From assembly GCA_032173965.1 (NCBI GenBank), contig CM063288.1, positions 27,126,001 to 27,190,000 of the forward strand: DNA of 64,000 nt, written 5' to 3'. How positions within the stretch are numbered: the stretch's first letter is position 1; the number at the start of each line of letters is the position of its first letter. The position numbers and the translations under genes were made by a program. The DNA is from Sitta carolinensis. Lineage: Eukaryota > Chordata > Aves > Passeriformes > Sittidae. This document shows, one piece after another, positions 26,201-39,959 of this stretch. The notes under the pieces were generated by a model. The model was given only the letters and a program-made list of their open reading frames with translations. It had not been told where the DNA came from and ran no database searches.

Positions 26201-29200
26201 ATCCTGTCTGTTAGGGTGCCTCCAGGCCTACCAAACACCTTATCTATGCAGAGATGTTCTACTTCCCAAGGCGTACACAGGGTAAACAGCAATAGACATG
26301 GTATATCTGTTTTTCTGCATTGCTTTTTGAGTCTTTGCTGTCCCCAGCTGCATGGTCACTTGAGTGTATTCATAATTCTCCTTGCCAGTCTTCCACTTCT
26401 AACCCATTCCTCCCAGGAATTCTCTTTGTTCTTTCCTTGCCTACCTGTGAGGAACTAGAGGCTTCCCTCATAGGATTAACAATCCAGGGAGCTGGTATTC
26501 TGGTGCAGTGTACCTTTGAAAAGTGAATGCTTGTTTTTCGAATGGACCATATTGTGCCACTGTTGAAAATTTGCAGTACTCTGTACAATGCTGTTTTTTC
26601 CTTTTCAGAATGTTCAAGTTCAAACAAAGTGCAGCAGAGGGTGAGTAATGACTTTACATTGCTTGGATTTTATGTTTGTGTTTCTTCCCCACTTGTACTT
26701 GCCAATTACTACAGTTCTTGAAAGGAAGGACCTTAAAAAGCATAATCCACAGTAGAGATGTCTCTTATATTCTAACCAGACATGAGTAACTCAAGTGAGA
26801 ACCATTAATCAGGACTATAGGGTTTGGAGTCAGTGGGAAAATAGTAGGTTTAACAGCTTAATTTTCATGGGTGGAAACTATTTCCTTGCCTCATGCAAGT
26901 GAGGATGCTAGACAATCCCTTGATACACAGTTAAACTCATAGCTTTCGAGTTTTTCACTAAAGGAAGGAACAGCCCTAATTGTAAAAAATGTTGTTAGAA
27001 CAGGAGTTCCAGAGCTGTGGTGCTGTTCGGTTTCTTACTTACCATTGGTTTATAAAGAATAAATTGGGGTAATGGGTGGATGTAGGTTGATGTTGTGTTT
27101 TGTGACACTACAGAGAGAGACAGTCCAGAGCTGCCAGTTGTGGTGGCTGTGGAGTGAAAGAGTTGGCTTTCTAAAATGGTACAGCATCATAGCAGAAATG
27201 TGTGCACAGCTTTTCTGGTATGAGGTTCTAGGATGAGATGCACCTGAAAAAGACATGCTGTTTGGGGATGTCTTACTCACTGCTTGATGATTTCACATCC
27301 ACTTTGTCAGGATCAACAAAAGTATTTCCTAAGTATTGCAGACTTGATCCAGTGTCCAAGTCAGGCATGTAATAAGGAAGATGTGCCAGTAAAACTTGGT
27401 GAGCCCAGGCAGCTTGCATTCCTGTGCTGTACTTCTGGGCTTAGTATGCTGAATGGTCTTCTGTAATTCTCGTTGTTGTTTTCATAGAGGACTTCCAGAT
27501 GACTTTGAGTAGATAGCATGATATGGAAGGTGACTGCTGTGGGGACAGAAGCATTTCCAGTTTATCATTGCTTCAGTTTGACTGTTCCTGAGGGGTCAAG
27601 ATTGGCATTTTTGTTGGAGATTTCACAGTTTTCTGCTCTCCATCTTGAGCTGAAAGAATTAAGCCCCTTTTGGAACTTGATTCTGTCTCCCTCTGAATGG
27701 GAAAACAAGAACTCTCTGTACTTAACTGCCTCTGCCTTTCCAGTTTTCACGTGGGCTGAAATAGTTTGGAAATGTAAGCTGTCTTTGCTTGGCAGTTTCT
27801 TCTAATGGCAAGTTTTTTCTTTGTTGTTTCAGAATAAAAAGAAAGAATTTGTGTCCACCACACCTTACAGACTCAGAAAGAGACTAGCAGGTAAAGATCA
27901 GCCTTTGCAGTCAGCTGCCACAATCAGTGAGGCACTGTGTTCAAGTAGGAGTATTTTCCTGTTGAGCTTCTGTCTGTGGTAGCATGTGACTGAAACAACC
28001 TGATTCATCCTGTAGAGAGTGTAGAAATGTCCTCAAGGAAACCTTTCCCCTACAACTGATTGCTACTAAGGTGAGGGCTGGAAGATAAGAAGCAGCAAGT
28101 TACTGAACTGAGTAACATGATCAAAAAATACAAAATTTTCAGTAATCTTACCTATGCTGACATTTAGTGTGGCCCACTTGCTTGAACCAGGCATAAAACT
28201 TTTTGATGATGGTGGGACAACCATATCAAAGTATTTCCAGTAACTGATTGGCTGAAATGGAATGAATGCAGAGGAGAGTTTAGTACCTGGTGTTTCATCT
28301 TCTATTTCTTCTGTGTTGAGAGACCAAGACTGAGCCAGATTTCATCTGTGCTCTTCAATCAACACTGCTAACAGAGGTATTTTACAACAACTTTTTTGCA
28401 GAATGTGATATAGAAGATACTTAGCTTGCATGATTGGCATTTGGGAAAAATGACATAGACATGCTAAGAGAAACAAGGAATTCCATTGTCCATTTTTAGT
28501 CTCTTTTTGTGGTGTGATTATCTTAGTTGGTATCAAGGAGGAAGCTTTACTTAACAATACTTTGTGATCCTAGAACTGCAAAAGAAATGGCCATCTGTGT
28601 TTGCAGTTCTCTTAAGCATTGATTTTGCCTTTCTGTGAAATATATTTAGGATTCATGTGATTGAAAAACATAGATAATGTGTGTGAGATGGTGCAAAATG
28701 GGTTCTGTGTAAGAAGTCATTCCTAGCTTTTAACTGTAAAATTTATGCTCTAGCTTCAGATCCCTGTTTAGAAAGTGAGAGTGAGTATTCTGATTCCTGC
28801 TCAGAGGAGGAGGATGAGGAAGATCAGAAAGAAGTCAGCACTGTTTTATCAGATCAAAAGACTCCAGCAAAAACTAAGGCTGCATCTACACCTCCTCCCA
28901 GAAACAGCCTATCCAAAAAAATTGGGGAGCAAAAGATGGTGAGTGTGCAAAAATATACCCCTGATCTTTCAAACATGAAGGGATGAATAGTGACAATAAG
29001 CTGTTAGTGACCACACCTGACTGAGAGGAAGAGCTGCTAAACGCATTGCAGCTCAAACCAGCTGTGCTGGCTTTTGCTGTACTTCTGAGTAATCCCTTTT
29101 GGACAGGCATCATGAGAACCTGTCTGCTAATCCAGTTGGCATCATTAGCAGCTTGAGAAGGAGAAGTCTAAGATCTCCATGAAGCAGGAGACCTTGTATT

Positions 29201-32200
29201 GAGACAGGATGAAGAAATTGATTCCTGTAATACCAAAATGAGCATACATTACTGTTCTGGCTTGGCGTTCAGCTTGTCTTACTTCTTTCAGCACCAGGGG
29301 TCCCCACACTGTTGTCCCTGAAAATAAGCCTTCTGATTTGTTTTAGTATAGTGGAGTCAGTTCTCATGAATTGTAAGATAAACAAGAATCATGTTTGGAT
29401 TCCTTTGTGAAAAGATACCACCTGATAGACTTCTCAAGTGACCAGTGGAGATGGAGAGGTGGTAACCTCTCTGTCCAATCTCTGATCACTGTCCAGAAAC
29501 TTATATATACGAGGTCAACAATAAACTAGAGACTTCCTTTCTTCTCTGCCTGAACACCTTCTTGTGTGTGTTACTGTGTGTTTCTATCTGCGTCACAGTA
29601 ACACCCACACCAATTAAGAATTACTGTTGTCACCTCTCTCAGAATCTCTTTTCTGGCTCTTCAAGAAATAATCATCTGACTAGGTCAGCTTTGGCAGAAT
29701 GCTGCTATAGAAATAATTTTTATAAATATTTGCTGTCTTTCTGTACTTACCCTTGCTCTTTGTCTCATTGGCCATCTTAGGGAGAGGGGTAACTTGATAG
29801 CAGGAGGAATGTTGCTGATCTTGCTGTCCTTTTATAGGGCAACCTGGTGGAGGAATACTTTGAAGCTCACAGTAGTTCCAAAGTGCTCACTTCAGACCGA
29901 ACACTGCAGAAGTTGCGGAAGAGAAGATTGAATCAGGTACAGTTCTCGCAACTCTGGGTTTTTGATTTCTGTGGTAGAGTTCCCTCATCAAAATTTCTGA
30001 TGTTGCTACTTTTACTTTGTTTCTACTGATTACTTGGTCAGTTGGAATGCTGATTTAGGTAGCAATTTAAGCAGTATGTTTTCTACTGCTGCTCTGAGCA
30101 GGGACAGTGCCCAATTGTTGGAACCTGATACAGTAGGGACAATTCAGGGAGGGGACACTACCAGGTGAGCTCACAGCTGAAAGCTGCAGTTACCGGTAAA
30201 GGTCCAAGTTTGCTTTTGGGGGAGGAGAAGAGGGAGAAGCAGAATTGTAGAGACTTCTTTTAAAGCATCATTTTTGTCAATGAAAGGGTAGGAGGAATCA
30301 CAAACTGTCTTGACTATTTATGTGTAGAGGAAATCAAGAGAGCTGATTTCATCTGAACATTATTGGGTCAAACCACTTGCAGAACTGGAACAGCTCTAAA
30401 TGTTGTCACCTAGTTTGTTAGATGTACTTTGTTCCCTTGCAGTTTCTAGGAGACAGGAATAGTCTGATGGTGGTGACTGAATTACTTTATTTTTCTCCAT
30501 ATGTCACTTCCACAAGACAGTTCAGATCAAGTAGTTGTACCCTACAAGGACAAGGTCTCAGAGAATTATGTAGAATACCTGGAGCTCTTGTGTCTGTGAC
30601 TGCTTTTTGTATCCATTTGTGTTTTAAAAGATGGCATTTATGCAGACTGCCTGATGCCTGCTGTTGTCTGGAATTGCTGCCCTGAGTAACATCTGGATTC
30701 TTAACAAGTTCTTTCATAACAGTTGTGGAAGGAAATCAAGGCTTACAGTGTTAAAGCTACTGCTGGCTTCAAAGTAGTTAAAAGTTTAGCAGTTCTGTCT
30801 CTCAGTACTTTGTCTGATACATTGCAGCTGCCTTTCCAGTGTGAACTGTCTTCTACTGCAAGGGAGTGGGAAGCAAAGCTGTTGAAATTGAAGTGAGAGA
30901 GACAGACCAGTGTAGATTTAGTGCTGACTATCGTGCTACTGTGCTGTTTAAACATCTGCATCACAGCATATCTTCAAAGCTGAATTAATCCTTTGATTAT
31001 TGATACTTCTCTATATTGAGCTGCAAATTATATCCTTTCTACTGTATGTTTTTTTTAAGATGGTGGGCATTTTGAGCTTCCTCTCTTGTAGTAACGAACA
31101 CCTGAACCCTTGCTAAGCTTTTTGATTGGAGCCTTTGTTCCCATGAGCAGGGATATGTTGTTGGTACAGTGCTTGGTGCTGTGTAAGCTCCATGTGTATT
31201 CATTTTTCCTGTAGTAGTTTTCCCATACTTGCAGGAAGAGAAAAATACACAGTGTGTTATGTGTTCTAGTCCTAGTCTAGCTGCCATGTACCATACTAAG
31301 GTTACTTAATCTCTGCTTTGTGTCTCCAGTAGCAAAACCGTACTTAGTGGGGTCTTCATGGGAAGGAAAAAACCTAACCACAAACTGAGTGCACTTAAAA
31401 TGAAAACTATTCTCTCTAGATAGGGAGCATGCTAGAGGGTGTTTTTAGGACTTCAGGTATATTTCTTGCTTTTTCTCAGCTTTGAATGACTGTCATCTCT
31501 TTCTCAACACAGCAAACACTGCATGGTCTTTTGAAAAATGTTCCCCTTGCCTATGCTGCTGAAATTAGAGATCTTAACCAGCAACATGAATCCTTGTTTT
31601 CCAAGTGGATGCTGCAATTACAGTAAGTATCTAAGAAGAATCACTGAAGAAGCTAAGTTAAAAGGCATTGCCAGTAAACTTACCCTCATGTCAGTAACAT
31701 CCTGTGGATGAATTAAGGAGTACATTTTTTTTCTTTTATTGCTTAAATTTATAAGTGGGAGACATTAATTTAATTCAGTGCTTCCTGTAGACCAAATCAT
31801 ATCTGATTAACTCCTTCAACTGAATGTCTGAAGTGAAGTTGCATTCTACCTGGTTAGTTTGCCTATGTCTCTCTATACCAAGCTAGAGAGCATTCACAAG
31901 CAGGGAACATGAATAGTGAGAGAACAGGGAAAATTAATAATTAGAAAAGGGCTCTTTGTGAGGAATCATTTTTGTTTACAGCAGTGACTTAATAGTGAGT
32001 AGCCCACCCTCACCATCTTCAGTCTGTGGCTCTCTCCAGTGCTGTAGCAGTTAACTTTGAGTGCCCAGAGTACCTAAAGATCTGGGCATGAAGATACCCT
32101 AATGCTTTTGGAAACACTGGCAATATAAATTTTATTTGGCTTTGTGTGTATCTTCATGGGAAGGAGAAGGGTGAACATTCAGGAAAGCAAATGGATCTAT

Positions 32201-35200
32201 AGAGTCCCTTCGAGATTCTGAAGCACCTTAAAGAAGGCAGACCACTACCTCTGAGGCTGGAGCCAATACTAGTGATGAGGAAGCCCCTTAGAAGCTTTTG
32301 CAAGGAAGTGGAGTAAAGGAAATTTGTGGTCCATGGGGAGGGACAGAGAGTATGAAGAAGACATCAGCTTTGAAAGTTGGAGAGTTGCAAGAGGAGGAGT
32401 TCTCTGTTACTTGGTGATCTGGGCAAATGGTTAAAGATGTATGTGGCAGGGCATTTTGTGAAACAAATCCCTTGATGACAATGAAGGCAGTGACAGCTGT
32501 TGAACACCTTACCTTTGCCCAGTGCTATTTGTGTTATCTGATACTCTTCTTTCTGGTCAAGATAATGCTTTTCCTGCTTCTCAAACCTAAACAAAGCTTT
32601 GTGATTCCTGTTATGACACATGCCTGAAAGTAAAGAAGTGCTTAAGATTCAAAAATGGTCAGAAGGAATGACGGAAGTCAGAGGGTCCACAAACAATCAT
32701 AGTTTTATTAGTAAATCACACACTTGGCATGGAAATTGGTACATTAGTCCCTGACCTACTATATAGGCACAGAGCACTGGGTTTTGGATAAAGGGGCAGG
32801 GTGAAGGGAAAAGAGAAACTAAAGAGATTAATTAAAAAGTGAAAAGGAGATCATCAGCCCTTGCAGTGTTGTTAGAGAGTGGGCTTTAGTATGCAGCAGC
32901 TCTCTCCATAATGGAGAGCTCAAAAGGTCTCACTTCAAACTGCTTTTATAGGGACACAAGACAGTGGGCTTCAGTCAGAGTGATTTTTTTCATCTTGGCC
33001 ACAATTTTGAGTCAGTAACTTTCTTTGAAGGTTCAGCAACAGAAATACTATTCCACTTGGATTGTTATTCAGGCAAGAGGAATGAGTTTCCAAGGCCACT
33101 CATTAAAAAAATCATTGCTCATTAGACAGTATTAGTTCCTGGGAGCAGAGTGTTTCTGATAAGCTGGAGAGGGGTTTAGTCTAGGTGCAGTTCATCAAGG
33201 CTGAGGTCTAATGAGCATTTCCTGTATTATAGTGCAGCCTGAGAGAGGATGAGGGATGCAACTAAATTCAGCTTTTCTGTGTCTCTACATTTCCATACAA
33301 TGCTGTCGTTATGCTTTCCTGCCTCTTTTTCTGTTTGTTTTTCTGGAACAATTAGGATGAGAAATATACATGAGTATAGAGTAATTTTGCTTTGAAATTG
33401 TGCCTGAGGATCAGAGTGGAAAACCAGTATGAAGGTTTGCTTTTTTTTCCTTGTAATTACTTATATTAAACATGTAATATAATTATTGGTGAGGAGATGT
33501 GTATGAATATTGATTACCATTTCTTACCTGAAATTGAAGGTCTGGTATCCTGTTCTTAATAGCATTTTCTTCCACTGATGTTCTGCTAAGTTTGTGAGCC
33601 TCTAGGCTGCTAAAATGATTCTTTCGCTAGGATGCACATGCCAGGTTTCAGATTCCTTGTAGCCATCCATTTTTATCAGCTGTAAACTTAAGGTAAGCCT
33701 GGAGTTGACAAGAAGTGGAATTTTTAAAACCAGGATTGCATTGGATATTTTTGCTTAATGAACGTATGGACCTAAAACCAGACTTGCACTTTTTTGATCC
33801 AGTGTATTTGCTCACTTTTCTGCAGCTTGGGTTTCAATATTGTGCTTTATGGACTGGGCTCAAAGCGTGATCTGTTGGAGAAGTTTCGTACCTCTCTGCT
33901 CCAGGATTCTGTTCACCTGGTGGTTAATGGATACTTCCCCAGCATCACTGTGAGATCTGTAAGTGTGGGGAAAAACTTGTGGGTTTATGTAGTCATCCTG
34001 TGTTACAGATACCTCTAGAGTCTTTCAGCGTAAAATGTTAAGGAAACTTGCTGCACCCTATAGCAACAGACTCTGAATGAAGAGCAGTTCCTCTCTTCTA
34101 ATACTTTGAAGAAATTATCCATACATTTTCCAAGGAATTGCAGTAATTTCTGTTACTAATAGATATTCATCACTCTAAAAACTTGGTTTACGTTGCTGTT
34201 TTGAAAAGGGTTATAATTTTTTTGTTTATGTTCATTGTTTTAGGGATTTTATGGTAATAATCAGATTTTCTCACAAGGCAGCCAAGTGCTCACTTTCAGG
34301 TTTTCTGCACTTCAGTGTCAGAGCCCTTCATAGGGAACTCCAGTTTTTTTTTTCAGATTCTGAACTCCATCACAGAGGAGGTTTTGGACCATATAGGGAC
34401 CTTCCGCAGCCCCCTTGACCAACTTGAATTCATTACCAAAAGGTTTAAAGAAGGTAAAATTACTAACTTTATGCATAAAAATGTTAGAGTCTACTTACTC
34501 TTAAGAGAGTTTTGACATTTTCTTCCCTTATAATTTTTATACAGACAGTTATACTTTCCTAGTGCATTGTAGCTAGTATACTTCCTTGCTTGTATTTTAT
34601 GCAACATATATGAAAACATACATGCACCAGGAGTGTATGTGCACATGCATGTGTAACAACCCCATGTAAGCTGTTATCTCAGTCAGTGTTTTACAGCAGG
34701 ACAGCAGTATCAAACAAGCAGGTTAGAATTGGTTTCAAAAGCAAAATTAAACAGGTATTGCCTCAAAAAATGCTTGCTGAATTATTTCTGAATGTCTATC
34801 TTACTGCTTGTGTATTCATACCCAAAGTGCTGTGGGATCTTAGTTGTGCATGGCACTGGTGATTCAGTGTTTATATTCTGGTTTTCATCATTACCTTAAG
34901 AGTATTTCTGGTGGGACTAAGCAAAGAAGATGGGGTAACAGCAGTTCCCACCTGAATATATGTAAGTCAGTCTTGAAGTATGCTGTAGCTGATCCAACTG
35001 GTTTCCATTGGCAGACAAGTATGTATGGATTTGCACAAAAACTGGTTACAGTTCTAGAATTGTTTTTGGCCTCAGGAAATGGTTGTACCCAGGGAAAAGT
35101 ACAGCAGCAAGAAGCTAGCTAGAAAATTTTACATCTACCATTTGCATTATCTGAGCTAGGTTTCTAACTTTTTTTCAGAACTTGTTAAAACTTTCAATGA

Positions 35201-38200
35201 AATTATGATGCTTTGGATCCAACCTTGAATAGAAAATGCAATTTTTACTGTGAGGAGGTGGTTAAAGATCCTAGTCATGTAAATCAAAAGCAGCTGAATA
35301 AACTGTGCTTAGACTTCCATTCTAAAATACATTTCAATTATCTTCAATTTCAAAAGAAACACAGCTAAAGGGGCAATTCCTGGTAAAGTTTTGAGCAAGT
35401 GGAAAGTGGATTATAACAGAAAAGCTTAAACTGAAAAAAAACCAACTCTGCAGCTGTGATGACAGTGAATTGTGAAAAACCCTTTTAGGTGCTCAGAGAC
35501 GCCCAGTATAGGTTCAAACTAAGCTGTACAAGGAAAGTGATACTGGAGTGATGTATATGGAGGGTGATGGAATAGACCAGTGCTATGCTGTACTGGGAAT
35601 GGGAAACCAGCTTGTGTGTAGTTTCTTTGATTGGTTCTTTGCTGTTTTTTCTGACCTTGCAGATTCATCTTTAGAGCTCTATGTCCTCATTCATAACCTG
35701 GACAGCCGGATGTTGAGAGGAGAAAGAAGTCAGCAGATCCTTGCACAGTTATCCTCCCTGCCTAGCATTTACCTCATTGCCTCTGTCGATCACATCAATG
35801 CTCCTCTCAGTGAGTTCCCCTGGGCCTGATCTAGCCAAGAGAAGGATCTGTCTTCTGCTTTGGGGCTGCTAAGCATGTTTCATAAGCTTATGTATTACTT
35901 ACTATGTATTAACTCTTACTTAGTATGCATTACTGTTGATGTGTAGAACAGATCTGTTGATGTATGTAAAGTCCTGATTGGGGGCATGGCTGTGCTGAAC
36001 CAAAACTGTATAAAAATACTGAGAAATACCACTAAGCATAATATACAAATATATTTCAAGCTTTTGACACCCTTTGATTTTAGGATTACTGAACTGGAGA
36101 TTGGATGTTACATCTGTCATTGCATCTAAACAATTTTCTTTTATCGGTCAGTGTTGTGGGCAGAATGGGAGTTTCAGACAAAGTTTATTAGAGAAACCTT
36201 CCTGTTGAGCCAGGAGGTGCAGAAAGGACCCCCTTCATTTCTAAACTCCTCCTTAGACAGGATCTAGGCGTGGCTGGACCCAATCTCAGCCCTAGACTTA
36301 GTTGATGGTTTATATTAAAGGATTATATAGGTATAATTGAACTTTTGTCTCACAAAATGAAGGATGGCAAAACAAATATTCTTAAATAAATTACTTACTT
36401 ATATTGAGTACAATTATGATTAGACAAAAAGATCCTAATCAGAATTATTTACTACATAGCATAGGTAGCCATAACTATTAGTACAGTTCACTCTTTCTAA
36501 AGCAGTTATATTAATGCTAGCAAAAACAATACAAGTAGAGATTTATGTTATTCACCCATACCAACAACCGTGGGCAGATCTCTTTAGCTCAGCCCAGAGG
36601 AGCAACCTTGAGGGCATCCCCACTCGAGGGAGGAGTCTCCACACACTCTGAGAAGGGTCTCGTTTCAATTATTTTACCCCCTCTCTAGGCAGAGCTTCCA
36701 GCTACAGCCAGAAATTGTTTGCACACTTCCACTGACAGTGGAAGGATTTACAGTGTATCTATAGAAAAGGGATGCATGCAAATGTTTTGTTGCAGAGAAT
36801 TTATTTTGCTGGAACTGCAGTTGTCAGGTGTATGTAATGTGAATTTCACAAGTAGATAATTGTTTCCTCAGTCCTACAGCAGAACTATGTGCATTTTAAT
36901 ATTGCTTGTTTAACACCTTAGAAAACATTAATCTCCCAGTTTTTTCTGCACTTTCTTTTCTCTCTGTCTAGTGTGGGATCAGGCAAAGCTGAGCCTCTAT
37001 AACTGGCTTTGGTATGAAACAACCACATTTCATCCTTACGTGGAAGAAACATCTTACGAGAACTCTCTTTTAGTACAACAGTCTGGATCTTTGGCTTTGA
37101 GCTCCCTAATGCATGTCCTGCATAGCCTCACTCTCAATGCCAGGTAAGACACTGTTACACTTCACAGTAGCACTTTCCAAGGACCCAGTCTTTACAATCT
37201 GTGTTTTCTCATAATAGTGTTCGAGACAAAGATGGTAGGACCTGGGTTCCAGTTGATTGGTTACTTTAAATGAGCAGCATTTGGGTAGCAAACCTTGTCC
37301 AGTGATGAGATTCACAACCAGGTCTTTGTGCATAAGGCAAAATTAGTTAATATTTTCTAATGGTGGGAAGTTTGGGCTGGTTTTTAATTATTATTATTTT
37401 GATTTTCCCCTTTCCTCCTTTCACTTAGGGGGATATTCAGACTGCTTGCTCAGCACCAGCTGGAGAAAAAGGACAACCCATCTTATCCAGGTAAGTACCC
37501 ACATTTTCTTATCTGTTTGGGGCGTTGCTGTTCACAGCTGCTGTTGCTGGGTTTTGATATGCAGATTGCATCTCCAGCAACAGAAGTGCTGGAACACTTG
37601 GCTCAGTGAGGCTTACTGTCTTTCTAGTGGCACCATGTCTGACTTAGACAGAAAATCAATAGACTGAGTGGTTCTGAAGGACAGCCTCTTACATGCTTAG
37701 ACATGACTGAGACCGTTGGCTGTGGAGTAAAAAAAATAAAAGGAAGACTGTATTTGTATAACTTGCACTTAAATGTCCTATATAAATGACTTCTGACATA
37801 TTCCTGCTTTCTAGGATACATGTGGAATATTCTGTCACTGTCTGTAATAGGTGTTCCAGTGGATATAAATAACATTTTAATGGTAAAGAAAGTGAGACAG
37901 AGGAATTGGAAACTAAGAGAAATTAACAATTGTAGAAAGTGTATTTAAAGTGCTGTTAAAATTCCATTAGGCAACAGGGCAACTCAAATGTTAATTCAGA
38001 TGTTTTCCATTAATTACTGAAGTTTTACCTTGGTTGTATACTTGCAAGAGGTGATGTTACTGTAGCCACTCTGGTCTAAGCCAGAGCAAGACTTTCAGAT
38101 GGATATGTGGTGTTAGACATGGAAAAATCTGACAGTCTTACTACTTGGATTTCTTGTTCTTGCCTTTTTCTGTCTCCAGGGCTGTCTTTCCAAGACTTTT

Positions 38201-38956
38201 ACCAGCAGTGTCGGGAGGCTTTCCTTGTAAACAGTGACTTGACACTCAGGGCACAGCTGACAGAATTCAGGGACCACAAGCTCATCCGGACCAAGCGGGT
38301 GAGTCCAGGGAAGAATTCTTTCTATTCAGCCACTTCGAATTAGCACCTAGGAACTGGCAAGGGGATGAAATTCTGTAATTGCAGCTCTTTCCATGCCTCC
38401 AATTTGGTAACACCCTTTACATGAATAGAGGGTTGTAGAAACAGTGTGTTTTGGTTATTCAGTAACCTGCATGTCTTCTTTTTGAAGACTGAGAAGTAGC
38501 AGTCTCTGGAGCCCGCCAGTCTGCTTCCAATAGTATTACCTGTATTTCTATAAAGAAAGAATGGCAACTTGTCATAATAATGAGGCAGTATAGCAGTACA
38601 AGATACAGGAACACAATGTTGAGTAGCTTTGTAGTGTCAGACAAGCATAACCCATCAGAAGATTTCTCATTTAGTGACTTTTCTCAGTATTTGTGCATTT
38701 CCTGTGTTGCTCCAGTGAAATATTCCAGGTTTTCAGTAATGTAGTTCTTCAGAATGCTGTCCAGCTCTAATCCAGACTGCAGATAAATGCTAGCATTGCA
38801 GTGCTGTCTAGTGGCTTGCCTGGCCCTGTACACTGGTCTTAACAATGTCTATTCATGTCTTCTTCTCAGGGAGCTGATGGTGTGGAATATTTACTAATTC
38901 CTGTTGATGACAGTACCTTGACCGACTTCTTAGAGAAAGAGGATGAAGATGTGTAA
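22866..38956 (+). CDS. ORC2: ORC2, origin recognition complex subunit 2
   Basis: Nuclear subunit of ORC, which loads MCM helicase at replication origins. Sixteen coding exons join in one frame: 22866-22962, 23881-24024, 24309-24395, 25307-25393, 26609-26640, 27833-27890, 28754-28938, 29838-29936, 31513-31622, 33826-33958, 34357-34453, 35663-35809, 36972-37143, 37429-37490, 38180-38298, 38870-38956. They give 571 residues (human 577). The start sits in GCCGCCATGA, a good Kozak context. The N-terminal half is disordered and acidic ([18 protein letters not shown]). The AAA+-like domain starts at about residue 300 ([20 protein letters not shown]) and continues through [19 protein letters not shown]. 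The C-terminal winged helix carries [19 protein letters not shown] and [11 protein letters not shown]. Like other ORC2 proteins it lacks a full Walker A. A Thr-Pro at residue 116 matches the known CDK site in human ORC2. Confidence 0.97.
23345..23500 (+). mobile_element. CR1 LINE 3'-end fragment
   Basis: In ORC2 intron 1 the sequence follows the 3' end of the avian CR1 consensus as I recall it: a GTGGAGATGCTTAAAACTTGCC-like stretch, then CCTGCTTTGAGCAGAAGGTC and CTCCAGAGGGCTCTCAGCCT. It is old and diverged. The usual 8-bp CR1 terminal repeat is not evident. The family assignment is from memory, so a RepeatMasker comparison would settle it. Confidence 0.7.
29310..29603 (+). mobile_element. solo LTR of an endogenous retrovirus, with target-site duplication
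   Basis: A 294-bp element begins TGTTG and ends AACA (matching TGTT...AACA inverted termini). It is flanked on both sides by the identical heptamer CCCACAC (29303-29309 and 29604-29610). It has an internal TATA-like box (TTATATATA, about 29501), an AATAAA at 29520-29525 and a T/G-rich 3' part, i.e. a U3-R-U5 layout in + orientation. No internal viral genes are present. It sits in ORC2 intron 7, in the same orientation as the gene. Confidence 0.8.
32640..33295. mobile_element. possible LTR-derived insertion, antisense
   Basis: A roughly 650-bp stretch in an ORC2 intron differs in texture from the surrounding intron. Read on the minus strand it offers AATAAA (from TTTATT near 32702) and TATAAA-like motifs (from CTTTTATAGG near 32943), the arrangement expected of an antisense LTR. 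I cannot define clean termini or a duplication, so both identity and edges are tentative. Confidence 0.35.
36152..36765. mobile_element. LTR-retrotransposon fragment (avian ERV-like), probably antisense
   Basis: In the ORC2 intron before the 36972 exon, a block starts TGTTGTGGGC with AAGTTTATTAG nearby. It includes CTTAGACAGGATCTAGGCGT and CATACCAACAACCGTGGGCA, and continues to TTCCACTGACAGTGG. I recognise this text as a common LTR of songbird genomes. The 5' edge is fairly clear. The 3' edge is approximate, and no target duplication was found. No internal retroviral coding sequence is present. Confidence 0.6.
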
Positions 38957-39926
38957 TGTCTCTGTGTCCTCAGTGTCTACAGCAACTGCTCTCTATGGCT
39001 GCTGGAAAGGGGCCTATGCTCAGATCTCTCTTTCTCCAACCTCACAGCTCCTGCAGTTATAAGTAATAATTCTAATGAATCTTGCTCGTTGTTCAACTAC
39101 TTCAGGTAGTTCGGACTGATGAGTTCTGTAAGCATGGCCTCTCTTGTGCTCAAGGTGGATTTGTCTGCTCTGTCTCTTAGCTCAGACAACGCCTTCTTCC
39201 TATCTGTGCAGCCAACCCCACAGCCAGAAAAACACTTGGTGAGACTGTGCCTTCTGCTCTCTACCTCAGTAGACATGAGGGTTTTATTGGAGCAATTTAC
39301 TTGGGAAGTGCAAATCACAAAGATGGTCAAGAGCTTTAGTTTGTACTAGTGGTGCAACTTTTCTCAAATGTGTGCTATCCAGTACTCCTCTACTGTGTAT
39401 ACAAAACTAGCTTCCAATGTATGAAGACAAGACCTGCCTTGACTGCATGAGGAAGGGAGAATACTAGTGGGTTTGGGATGTTGCAAGTAACTTAGTAAAT
39501 TCTGGCAATAAAACTGAAGGACTTGTCCCAAACCCACATCCTTTTATAAGATTTAGATAATCGAATTTATGATGGACTCATTTCATTGCTTGCTACTTTC
39601 CAGGGTGCAATCCAGGAATATGAAGAGGCTATGAAGCTTTTTTGTTTATTTTTTTAAAGCTTGATTGTATATTTATATTTTTTACATCAGGAGTGTCCAC
39701 TGATCCTGGAGGAGGCCTTAAATGCCACTTAGAAGCTCTCCCTTTTTTTAAGCTCTTCCAACTGCTAAGTTTGGCATGTTTTCTTCAATTCTTTTTTCTC
39801 AGTTATGTGGGAGGAAGTTCTATAGTTCCGTCATCTATAGTCTGCCAGCCAGACTTCAGGGACTCTGTATGCCTAATATTTGGTAGCTGTGTTACAGTTC
39901 AGTGTTGTAACAGTTCAAATGAATCA

Positions 39927-39932
39927 AATAAA
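39927..39932 (+). terminator. ORC2: ORC2 poly(A) signal
   Basis: AATAAA about 970 bp after the ORC2 stop codon, followed by a T-rich tract. It is the last good signal before the opposing gene NIF3L1. Confidence 0.75.
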
Positions 39933-39959
39933 GTACTTTATTAATTTTCATTAGCTTAT

